Positions 1-5,809 of a DNA stretch of 13,168 nt are shown here, one piece after another. The position numbers were made by a program, and so were the translations under genes. This stretch comes from Clostridium sp. CAG:590 (lineage in GTDB: Bacteria > Bacillota > Clostridia > Lachnospirales > Lachnospiraceae), in NCBI GenBank assembly GCA_000431135.1, contig HF987886.1, positions 9,916 through 23,083 of the forward strand, read 5' to 3'. The notes beneath the pieces are model-generated. The model searched no databases. It saw nothing but the letters and a program-made list of their open reading frames with translations, and was not told the DNA's origin. Numbering within the stretch: position 1 is the first letter of the stretch; the number at the start of each line of letters is the position of its first letter.

Positions 1-431
1 CCCGTTACAAAAATAGCATAATCCACCTGTTGTTTTTGAAAATAAACGGCAGCCATTAAAAAGACAAATTCAAAAAAAGACGGATGCGCAATACCATCTT
101 TTTTTGCTTCCTCTACTGCATGCATGACTTCTTCAAAAACCTCTGTCCATTCATCGTCCGTAATGGTCTTTTCATCAATCTGCATCCGCTCATTAATCTT
201 GATCAAATGCGGGGAGGTAAACATCCCAACCCGGTATCCCGCCGCCTGCAGCATTGATGACAAAAACGCACAGGTAGAGCCTTTCCCGTTGGTTCCTGCG
301 ATATGAATTACCGGATAACTTCGTTCCGGATGTCCCAGACGATCCAATATCTGATTCAAACAATCCGTCCCTAACTTATCTGCAAATAAAGGAATAGATA
401 ATACATATTCTGTGCTCTCTTTATAGTCCAT
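1..431 (-). CDS. folC: Bifunctional folylpolyglutamate synthase / dihydrofolate synthase, N-terminal part (cut by window edge)
   Basis: FolC is a cytosolic Mur-ligase-like enzyme that joins glutamate to dihydropteroate and to folates in an ATP-dependent reaction. About 143 N-terminal residues are visible; the rest lies beyond the left edge. The ATP-binding P-loop reads HIAGTNGKGST (about residues 45-55 from the chosen start), followed by the typical GMFTSPHL and an INERM motif, and later a DYAIFVTG strand where the family usually has a V-E-x-G-L-G-G segment. Two in-frame ATG codons compete, at 443 and 431. I chose 431 because GGTGA lies 5 nt upstream of it, while only AGAAAGAA abuts the ATG at 443, and because homologues usually start near an M-[DN]-Y sequence. 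The gene follows queF on the same strand, with a terminator hairpin between them. Family assignment is secure; the exact start is less so. Confidence 0.9.
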   Translation of the reverse strand, partial: MDYKESTEYVLSIPLFADKLGTDCLNQILDRLGHPERSYPVIHIAGTNGKGSTCAFLSSMLQAAGYRVGMFTSPHLIKINERMQIDEKTITDDEWTEVFEEVMHAVEEAKKDGIAHPSFFEFVFLMAAVYFQKQQVDYAIFVT

Positions 432-466
432 TTTTGTCACCATTTCTTTCTGTTCTATATCAACAT

Positions 467-499
467 AAGATTAGCCGCATATTAACTGCGGCTAATTTT
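467..499 (-). terminator. Hairpin terminator between queF and folC
   Basis: The arms TTAGCCGCA (471-479) and TGCGGCTAA (487-495) are perfectly complementary around a 7-nt loop. The stem can be extended outward by A-T pairs and one G-T pair. It begins about 18 nt after the queF stop codon. On the minus strand the downstream tract is only TCTTATGTT, a weak U-run. The opposite side carries TTTTC, so the hairpin could also work for plus-strand transcription. It ends about 36 nt before the folC start, so folC expression may depend on read-through or on a promoter overlapping the hairpin. Confidence 0.65.
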
Positions 500-516
500 C
501 ATTCTAATTAAAGTTT

Positions 517-1014
517 CTAACGATTATCCACTTTCTCCGGATAGAGATCATGATTTGCTAATCGATTCCATGCAACTTCTTCCCACTTTGTTCCCGGTTT
601 CCCATAATTACAATATGGATCGATCGAGATACCTCCTCTTGGTGTAAACTTGCCCCACACCTCAATATACTTTGGATCCATCAGGCGAATCAGATCTTCC
701 ATAATAATATTCATGCAGTCCTCATGGAAATCCCCATGGTTACGAAAGCTGAATAAATATAGTTTTAAAGATTTGGATTCTACCATAATCTTTCCCGGTA
801 CATAGGAAATATAAATGGTTGCAAAATCCGGTTGTCCGGTAATCGGACACAGGGATGTAAACTCCGGACAATTGAACTTAACAAAATAATCGTGATCCGG
901 ATGTTTGTTCACAAACGTCTCTAACACTTCCGGTGCATAATCCTGCGGGTACTTTGTTCCCTGATTTCCCAATAACGTTACGCCTTCCATCTCTTCTTTG
1001 TTTCTTCCTGTCAT
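517..1014 (-). CDS. queF: NADPH-dependent preQ0 reductase QueF (7-cyano-7-deazaguanine reductase)
   Basis: QueF reduces the nitrile of preQ0 to the amine preQ1 with NADPH in queuosine tRNA-modification synthesis, in the cytosol. The 165-residue protein matches the short, single-domain (Bacillus-type) QueF almost throughout. The thioimide-forming cysteine is Cys56 in FTSLCP, with the catalytic Asp63 in QPDFAT. The QueF signature ESKSLKLY is at about 79-86, followed by SFRNHGDFHEDC and a WGKFTPRGGISIDPY block. The frame is open for 15 more codons upstream, but I chose the ATG at 1014. It has GGGAG 8 nt upstream, gives a length like that of the Bacillus protein, and the upstream ATG at 1059 falls inside a predicted -10 box. 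No queC, queD or queE gene is in the window, so precursor synthesis or preQ0 salvage must be encoded elsewhere. Confidence 0.97.
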   Translation of the reverse strand: MTGRNKEEMEGVTLLGNQGTKYPQDYAPEVLETFVNKHPDHDYFVKFNCPEFTSLCPITGQPDFATIYISYVPGKIMVESKSLKLYLFSFRNHGDFHEDCMNIIMEDLIRLMDPKYIEVWGKFTPRGGISIDPYCNYGKPGTKWEEVAWNRLANHDLYPEKVDNR

Positions 1015-1054
1015 TGTCCTTACTCCCTTACCTGAAATATTCTTACAATCACTA

Positions 1055-1083
1055 ATCATAATTCATTTTCTATTATTTTGCAA
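1055..1083 (-). promoter_or_regulatory. Predicted sigma-A-type promoter of queF
   Basis: Reading the minus strand, TTGCAA (1083-1078; 4 of 6 to TTGACA) is followed after exactly 17 nt by TATGAT (1060-1055; 5 of 6 to TATAAT). Transcription would start near 1048 and leave a leader of about 34 nt carrying GGGAG before the ATG at 1014. The promoter starts only a few bases after the permease stop codon, so queF can be expressed independently of the peptide-resistance module. Confidence 0.6.
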
Positions 1084-1086
1084 CGG

Positions 1087-3153
1087 CTATACATTCTCTT
1101 TTATAATATTTTTACTTCCTGCATAGGTTGCAAAGAAATACCCACCATAGATTGCAACCAGAAAGATTGCCGTACCAATCACCGATGGTAGCATTTCTTG
1201 AGGCTGCACCTGTACAGCGGTCAATTTCAACGCAAACTGGATACCAAATATCGAATGGATCACCGCAACAACCAATGGCATCAGGAAGAAGATTGCAATC
1301 TGTTTGAACAGCGACTGGTTGATCATATTCTCGTCCACTCCAATCTTGCGCAGTATCGCATATCTTTCACGATTATCCGAATGTTCAGATAATTCCTTTA
1401 ATGCCAGAATTGCGGAACTTGCAATCAGAAAGATAACTCCAAGATAGATTGCAATGAAGGTAATGATCGTAGATAATCCTTTGCTTGATTCAATAATACT
1501 GATGCGGCTCGAACCATCAATCTTAATCTCATCCTGATCCATCTTCTTACTAGACGAATTTGAGCTTTCAAACATCTGCTCAATCTGTTGCTTTCCATCC
1601 TCCGTATCCGCATTATAATTGGCGGCTAAAAAATGATATTCCTTCATATCATCCGTAAGCGGACAACTGTCCGGCACCAGTGTAATACCAATATTTACAT
1701 GACTGGTGCTCATATTTACATAACCGGACTGACAGGTTGTATATTTGGGCAGATATGTCTTTCCATTGATCGTAATCTTGTTCTTAAGTGCTAATGCCTG
1801 ATCCCGGATTCCGACAAATACATCATAATCACACAGCTCTATATATTCATCCTCCTGTAAGCTGTACTCTTTTAATCCATATAGCTTTGCAATCCGGTTA
1901 TAATCCGATACTTTAATAATGCGCTCTGCGGAATTCCAATTCACAGTCGGATACTGCTGTTCCATCTGTCCTGACAAAGATCCCATAAAATCTCCCCATG
2001 TAAACGTATCGGTCGCATACAATATAATCTCTTCTACATCCTTTAGCTTGTTCATATCATAACCGTAATGTTTCAGAGTGTCCGTGATTGGCAGATAGGA
2101 ATCCTCTACCTTTTTCTTGGAATATTCCCCATCATCCGGCAGATTTGCACTCTTTGTCAAATTGATATCTACCGGTGTCATCTCATTCAGATCCTGTGTT
2201 AATACCCGGTTTAAGGAAAGTGACGTCGACAGAATCGAGATTGTCATAAACAGCAACAGGCAGATTATTGTCATACTGAATACCGTTGTATTGATCTTAT
2301 TATTTACCTGACGCAGCACGAACAAATTCGTATCTTTTAAGTAGAACTTCTTTTTAGACTGTGCAATCTTCAGAATAAATCCCGACATAGACCAGAACAC
2401 AAGAAATGTTGCAAACATGCCTGCTACAATCGGTGCAAGCAACTGGGTAATCTCCCGCAATTCTTCTGCCTGAACAGTCACCCGATAGTATGCCCATACA
2501 AGCATTCCCACGGCTACCAAAAACACCAGAATACAAAGAATCGGGTTCTTCATCCTGACTTCTTCATTCTTTTTAACCGCAGTTAATAAATCGATCAGCT
2601 TACATTTTGATATTGTAATCACATTAAACAACATTACCGCCACATACATAATTCCAAAATAGAGAATCGTTTTCCCCATCGCAGCTTTCGAAAATACAAA
2701 TGTATAGGCACTCATATCCGCCTGAAACAGCTTTGCAACCAGTACAGACATCAATTGGGAGCCAAACACACCGACAACCATTCCAACTACTAAGGAAAGC
2801 AGACCAATTACAATTGTCTCCACCAATAAGATCTTTGATATCTGCCATTTTCCCATACCCAGCGTCATATATAAGCCAAATTCCTTTTTCCTTCTCTTCA
2901 CCATAAAATTATTGGCATATACGATCAGAAATCCTAATACTGCTGCCACAAATACCGATACCCATGCGATCATGTTCACCATTAATTCCACAATCTGTCT
3001 GGTAGACTGATTGACTGTCATCATTGCTTCCTGACTGTCCAATGAATTGAACATATAAAAGATTGCCACACCGAGGATCAGTGTCAGAAAATAGATTGCA
3101 TAATCCTTAAAGCTCTTCTTCATGTTCTTAAGAGATAACTTAAATAACATCAT
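1087..3153 (-). CDS. BceB-type ABC transporter permease (FtsX-like, antimicrobial-peptide detoxification and sensing)
   Basis: This is the membrane component of a Bce-type peptide transporter, the family that protects cell-wall lipid intermediates from bacitracin, nisin or similar peptides and also acts as the peptide sensor. The 688 residues show the family layout of ten membrane segments, at about 18-36, 60-82, 108-131, 162-181, 204-223, 239-262 and 289-310, then a hydrophilic extracellular domain of about 250 residues (311-560), then 561-586, 619-640 and 657-678. FtsX-like features include the KRRKKEFGLYMTLGMGK stretch after segment 2 and the NRERYAILRKIGVD stretch after segment 8. The start at 3153 has GGAGG 8 nt upstream and overlaps the ATPase gene by 14 nt, which suggests translational coupling. 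The peptide bound cannot be read from the sequence. It is somewhat longer than typical BceB (about 650). Confidence 0.9.
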   Translation of the reverse strand: MMLFKLSLKNMKKSFKDYAIYFLTLILGVAIFYMFNSLDSQEAMMTVNQSTRQIVELMVNMIAWVSVFVAAVLGFLIVYANNFMVKRRKKEFGLYMTLGMGKWQISKILLVETIVIGLLSLVVGMVVGVFGSQLMSVLVAKLFQADMSAYTFVFSKAAMGKTILYFGIMYVAVMLFNVITISKCKLIDLLTAVKKNEEVRMKNPILCILVFLVAVGMLVWAYYRVTVQAEELREITQLLAPIVAGMFATFLVFWSMSGFILKIAQSKKKFYLKDTNLFVLRQVNNKINTTVFSMTIICLLLFMTISILSTSLSLNRVLTQDLNEMTPVDINLTKSANLPDDGEYSKKKVEDSYLPITDTLKHYGYDMNKLKDVEEIILYATDTFTWGDFMGSLSGQMEQQYPTVNWNSAERIIKVSDYNRIAKLYGLKEYSLQEDEYIELCDYDVFVGIRDQALALKNKITINGKTYLPKYTTCQSGYVNMSTSHVNIGITLVPDSCPLTDDMKEYHFLAANYNADTEDGKQQIEQMFESSNSSSKKMDQDEIKIDGSSRISIIESSKGLSTIITFIAIYLGVIFLIASSAILALKELSEHSDNRERYAILRKIGVDENMINQSLFKQIAIFFLMPLVVAVIHSIFGIQFALKLTAVQVQPQEMLPSVIGTAIFLVAIYGGYFFATYAGSKNIIKENV

Positions 3154-3907
3154 TTAACTCACCTCCAAGTAAGGTCACAACATCAATTATCTTTTCAAAA
3201 AATTCTTTCCGGCTGTTATCCCCTTTCACCAGTTCATTGAATAACAGACCATCCTTAATGAACAGAATACGATCTGCATAACTGGCAGTAAATGCATCAT
3301 GTGTTACCATAAGAATTGTTGCATCCATACTCTGATTCAAGGTCTTAAAACTTTCCAACAATTGTCTGGCTGCCTTGGAGTCCAATGCTCCGGTTGGTTC
3401 ATCCGCTAAGATCAGTTTCGGATTACTGATGATCGCACGGGCAGATGCAATTCTCTGTTTTTGTCCTCCGGATACCTGATATGGATACTTGTTAAGGATC
3501 TTCATAATATCAAGCTGTGCCGCAATATCCTTCACCCGTTCGTCAATCTCCTTCGCATCCACACGCTGTATCGTCAGCGGTAACGCAATATTCTCATATG
3601 CCGTTAAGGTGTCTAACAGGTTAAAATCCTGAAAGATAAATCCCAACTGTTCTCTGCGAAACCGATTTAAATGATTTCCCTTTAAGCTGGTAATATCCTG
3701 ACCACCGATCATAATATGTCCGGCAGTCACCCGGTCGATCGTGGAAATACAATTTAACAATGTTGTCTTACCACTTCCACTTGCACCCATAATCCCGACA
3801 AATTCCCCTTTATCCACAAAAAAACTGATATTATCAATTGCCTTGGTAAGGTTCGATTTGTTTCCGTAATACTTCTCAATCTGATTTACTGTTAATAAAT
3901 GTTCCAT
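3140..3907 (-). CDS. BceA-type ABC transporter ATP-binding protein
   Basis: This cytosolic ATPase drives the adjacent permease; together they would form the BceAB-like transporter-sensor. All nucleotide-binding motifs are present in the 255-residue protein: Walker A GASGSGKT at 41-48, Q-loop glutamine 93 in FIFQDFN, signature VSGGQ at 145-149 (V replacing the usual L), Walker B LILADE at 165-170 followed by PTGALDS, and the switch histidine 203 in VTHD. These motifs resemble the MacB/LolD/BceA branch of ABC ATPases, which pairs with FtsX-like permeases. The start at 3907 has AAGGAAG about 8 nt upstream. A predicted promoter and a palindromic operator lie in the 113-bp gap separating it from the kinase gene, consistent with induction by the upstream two-component system. 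Assignment to the Bce branch comes from the neighbouring kinase, regulator and permease. Confidence 0.93.
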   Translation of the reverse strand: MEHLLTVNQIEKYYGNKSNLTKAIDNISFFVDKGEFVGIMGASGSGKTTLLNCISTIDRVTAGHIMIGGQDITSLKGNHLNRFRREQLGFIFQDFNLLDTLTAYENIALPLTIQRVDAKEIDERVKDIAAQLDIMKILNKYPYQVSGGQKQRIASARAIISNPKLILADEPTGALDSKAARQLLESFKTLNQSMDATILMVTHDAFTASYADRILFIKDGLLFNELVKGDNSRKEFFEKIIDVVTLLGGELNDVI

Positions 3908-3944
3908 CGTTTACTTCCTTTCTTATGACCTATGTTCTAACGCT

Positions 3945-3974
3945 ATCTTATTCCAATCTTTCCTTACCTGCCAT
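3945..3974 (-). promoter_or_regulatory. Possible promoter of the bceAB-like genes
   Basis: On the minus strand ATGGCA (3974-3969) and TAAGAT (3950-3945) are separated by 18 nt; each matches the sigma-A consensus at 4 of 6 positions. The weak boxes fit a promoter that needs an activator, and the -35 box lies 11 nt downstream of the 14-bp palindrome. The predicted leader is about 35 nt with a clear ribosome binding site. The call rests mainly on this placement, since the boxes alone are marginal. Confidence 0.4.
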
Positions 3975-3985
3975 GGATATAACTT

Positions 3986-4017
3986 ACAATAACCTTACGA
4001 TTTCGTAAGGTTATTGT
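3986..4017 (-). promoter_or_regulatory. Palindromic operator, probable binding site of the BceR-like regulator
   Basis: A perfect inverted repeat with 14-bp arms (ACAATAACCTTACG and its complement) surrounds a 4-nt centre, beginning 3 nt after the kinase stop codon. Its core TTACG-N4-CGTAA (3995-4008) has the spacing and outer bases of the TNACA-N4-TGTAA type of site that I recall for BceR-like regulators, with the innermost pair changed symmetrically. On the minus strand it is followed by AAGTTATAT and not by a U-run, so it is a poor terminator. Its position just upstream of the predicted -35 box suits a site for an OmpR-family activator. It could still act as an RNA hairpin at the end of the kinase transcript. 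Confidence 0.5.
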
Positions 4018-4020
4018 TCT

Positions 4021-4797
4021 CTACTCTTCATTCATTTCCATATAACTGTTCTTCGGGAATATCAGACGTACCGTCGTTCCCTCACTTTCCACTGATTCCA
4101 GTTCTATTCCAATTCCTAATTTGTCACATAATTTCTTACATAAATATAAACCGATACCGGTTGATTTCTTTCCAATCCTTCCGTTGCTTCCGGTAAATCC
4201 TTTTTCAAATACCCTGCCAACTTCGCCTTCTTTGATTCCAATTCCGTTATCTGTTATCTCTAACACCACGCATTCTTTGTGATTGCTGCCTGCAAACCGG
4301 ATCACTGCCCCCTGCGTATTTCCGTACTTAATGCTATTCGCCAATATCTGGTTCAATATAAACTGACACCATTTCGTATCTGTATAAACAAACTGATCGA
4401 CCTGTTCAAATTCCACCTTAATCTTCTTCGAGATAAATGCCTGCTTATTGCGTTTGACCACTTCATTGACCATATCTTTGAGACTGCTTTTTTTCACACT
4501 GTAATCCTTATGCGTATAATTACTCCTTGCATAAAATAACGCCTGTTCTGTATAATCTTCAATCTCTTTAATCTGACTGCTGATCCGCTTTGTCACATCA
4601 TCCTTGTTATTTTCAATGATCATCTGTGCCGTCGCAATCGGAAGTTTAATTTCATGAATCCAGAGTTCAATGTATTCCCGATATTCTTCCTGGATTCTTT
4701 TATACACATTCACCTGTTCCGACATTGCCTTATCCGCATCCTGCAAAATCAGTTCTAATAAATCTTCCTCCCACGCAACAGCCTCCCCCCCACGCAA
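4021..4797 (-). CDS. Sensor histidine kinase, catalytic fragment (BceS-type, separated from its membrane anchor by a frameshift)
   Basis: This frame holds the whole catalytic half of a BceS-like kinase. Numbered from a TTG codon at 4797, the phosphorylated histidine is His48 in the H-box WIHEIKLPIA. The N-box asparagine is Asn154 in LANSIKYG, the G1 box DNGIG is at 183-187, an F-box-like FEKGF at 197-201, and the G2 box GIGLYL at 214-219. The enzyme should autophosphorylate and pass phosphate to the neighbouring response regulator. The TTG start is doubtful: GGAGG lies only 3 nt upstream, inside the duplicated sequence. The natural coding sequence enters from the upstream frame. The next in-frame methionine is residue 25, still before the H-box, so a soluble kinase lacking the membrane part is conceivable. 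All catalytic residues are intact, so any frame damage looks recent. Confidence 0.8.
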   Translation of the reverse strand: MRGGEAVAWEEDLLELILQDADKAMSEQVNVYKRIQEEYREYIELWIHEIKLPIATAQMIIENNKDDVTKRISSQIKEIEDYTEQALFYARSNYTHKDYSVKKSSLKDMVNEVVKRNKQAFISKKIKVEFEQVDQFVYTDTKWCQFILNQILANSIKYGNTQGAVIRFAGSNHKECVVLEITDNGIGIKEGEVGRVFEKGFTGSNGRIGKKSTGIGLYLCKKLCDKLGIGIELESVESEGTTVRLIFPKNSYMEMNEE

Positions 4798-5098
4798 CAG
4801 CCTCCGGAAGCATCTCTACGATCAGATATTTTTCATGCAGTTCCTGCAGCCGCAACAATACTTCTGTATAGTAATTTTTCTTTGCATAATACTCCAGATA
4901 ATTTCCAATTACATATGCCACAGCTACCACACCGATCACATATAAATGAAAGGCAACCGGCACGGAATAAAGAAACAGAAATACTTCTATCGTAAATACT
5001 GCAAAGATCAACAACACTGCACTCTTCCATCGATCTGCTAAATAACAGCGAAAACATATCCTGTTGTGATCCACTAATTTTTCTTCTTTTTTTTTCAT
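4730..5098 (-). CDS. Sensor histidine kinase, N-terminal membrane fragment (BceS-type, frameshifted)
   Basis: The first 103 residues are the input half of a BceS-like intramembrane-sensing kinase. A basic N-terminus leads into two membrane segments at about 26-44 and 48-67, separated by only a few residues, so there is almost no extracellular domain. A charged linker (RLQELHEKYL) follows. After EAVAW (99-103) the frame reads through a poly-G run into a glycine- and cysteine-rich nonsense tail of 19 residues and then stops. The ATG at 5098 lies 6 nt after the response regulator stop codon with only a weak GATGGA upstream, so translation is probably coupled. On its own this piece has no catalytic function. 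In this family, kinases with such short loops receive the signal from the partner BceAB transporter. Confidence 0.75.
   Translation of the reverse strand: MKKKEEKLVDHNRICFRCYLADRWKSAVLLIFAVFTIEVFLFLYSVPVAFHLYVIGVVAVAYVIGNYLEYYAKKNYYTEVLLRLQELHEKYLIVEMLPEAVAWGGGCCVGGRFIRTDFAGCG
4770..4805. repeat. 17-bp tandem duplication with a seven-base G/C run in the kinase gene
   Basis: On the plus strand CCCACGCAACAGCCTCC occurs at 4770-4786 and again at 4789-4805, a period of 19 bp. Seven consecutive C (4785-4791; seven G on the coding strand) span the junction. The single-copy ancestor, read on the coding strand, would carry GGAGG at both ends of a 15-bp unit. A slipped duplication between those would give an in-frame 15-bp copy with three G at the junction; the observed run has four extra G. 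Frame is kept with 3, 6 or 9 G, and lost with the 7 seen here. Confidence 0.95.
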
Positions 5099-5104
5099 AT
5101 TCCA

Positions 5105-5773
5105 TCACACCATCATATAACCCTGACCACGTTTCGTCTCAATCACATGTTCCATTCCGAGTTCCTGCAATTTCTTACGGATACGCGTCATATTTACAGT
5201 TAATGTATTATCATCGATAAAGGATTCATCCTCCCAGAGCGTATCCATAATATCATCTCTCGATACGATCTTTCCTTTATTCTTTGCCAGAAACCGCATG
5301 ATCTTAAGTTCATTGGCTGTCAATTCCACACTCTTATTCTCTATTTCCAACCGGCTCTTCCCGATATCAAGCACAAACAATCCACAATTCATACGATCCG
5401 TAACAAATGCCTGATTCGTTCTTTTCAGGATTGCAATAATCTTCGCCAGTAAGATCTGTGTATTAAATGGTTTCGTCACATAATGGTCTGCACCATAGTG
5501 CATTGCCAGTAATTCATCCATATCACTATCCCTGCTGGTAATCATAATAACCGGAACATCCGATACTTTCCGAAATTCTTTTAAGATATAAGTTCCATCC
5601 GTATCCGGCAGATTAAGATCAAGCAATACCAGATCCGGATGCAATTCCTGCAACTGTTCCAGCACATGATCGAATTGCCGAAGTCCTTCCGCCTCATATC
5701 CATTCCGGATCAGAAAAATCTCTAATTCCTGACTTAATTTCTCATCATCCTCCACAATTACTATCTTCGCCAT
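5105..5773 (-). CDS. OmpR/PhoB-family response regulator (BceR-type)
   Basis: This cytosolic transcription factor should be phosphorylated by the adjacent kinase and then activate the downstream transporter genes. The 222-residue protein has a receiver domain (about 1-118) with the acidic pocket E8-D9-D10, phospho-acceptor Asp52 in LVLLDLNLPD, Thr79, Tyr98 and Lys101 in the YVTKPF motif. A winged-helix DNA-binding domain follows (about 125-222) with the recognition-region sequence NTLTVNMTRIRKKL and the terminal GQGYMMV. The ATG at 5773 has AGAGGAG about 8 nt upstream. It lies 36 bp after addA with no hairpin between, and 6 bp before the kinase, so it is probably transcribed with the kinase and possibly by read-through from addAB. 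Because the kinase frame is broken here, the regulator may be unphosphorylated in this genome unless slippage or another donor supplies it. Confidence 0.93.
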   Translation of the reverse strand: MAKIVIVEDDEKLSQELEIFLIRNGYEAEGLRQFDHVLEQLQELHPDLVLLDLNLPDTDGTYILKEFRKVSDVPVIMITSRDSDMDELLAMHYGADHYVTKPFNTQILLAKIIAILKRTNQAFVTDRMNCGLFVLDIGKSRLEIENKSVELTANELKIMRFLAKNKGKIVSRDDIMDTLWEDESFIDDNTLTVNMTRIRKKLQELGMEHVIETKRGQGYMMV

Positions 5774-5809
5774 ATTCTTCTCTCCTCTTATGACATGTTC
5801 CTGTGTTTC

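Larger units (their letters stand above)
4021..5098 (-). pseudogene. Complete BceS-type histidine kinase gene interrupted by a +1 frameshift
   Basis: The two fragments belong to one gene. The upstream frame reads LPEAVAW just before the break and the downstream frame reads EAVAWEEDLLEL just after it. Deleting the 19-bp insertion joins them into a continuous kinase of about 352 residues, near the usual BceS length. Losing one G from the seven-G run would also restore the frame, with a 6-residue duplication and about 358 residues. Both halves keep normal composition and intact motifs with no other stops or shifts, which argues for a recent or reversible event and not old decay. Alternatives are a sequencing error in the homopolymer, or transcriptional or translational slippage at the G-run producing some full-length protein. 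Confidence 0.75.

Noticed and set aside
1015..1059. Longer queF start adding 15 residues
   Set aside because: The upstream ATG lies within the predicted -10 box, has no good ribosome binding site, and would make the protein longer than its close Bacillus-type relatives.
1015..1086. preQ1 riboswitch in front of queF
   Set aside because: The predicted leader is only about 34 nt and shows no H-type pseudoknot pattern or characteristic C-rich loop; ordinary promoter and ribosome-binding signals explain the region.
3986..4017. Palindrome as a Rho-independent terminator of the kinase gene
   Set aside because: The stem is AT-rich and followed by AAGTTATAT, not a U-run, and transporter genes regulated with the kinase lie directly downstream; an operator fits better, though this is not proven.
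4833..5108. A 91-codon open frame overlapping the start of the kinase gene
   Set aside because: It is out of frame with the membrane segments, has cysteine/serine-rich shadow composition and matches no known family; the frame starting at 5098 encodes the expected two-helix anchor.
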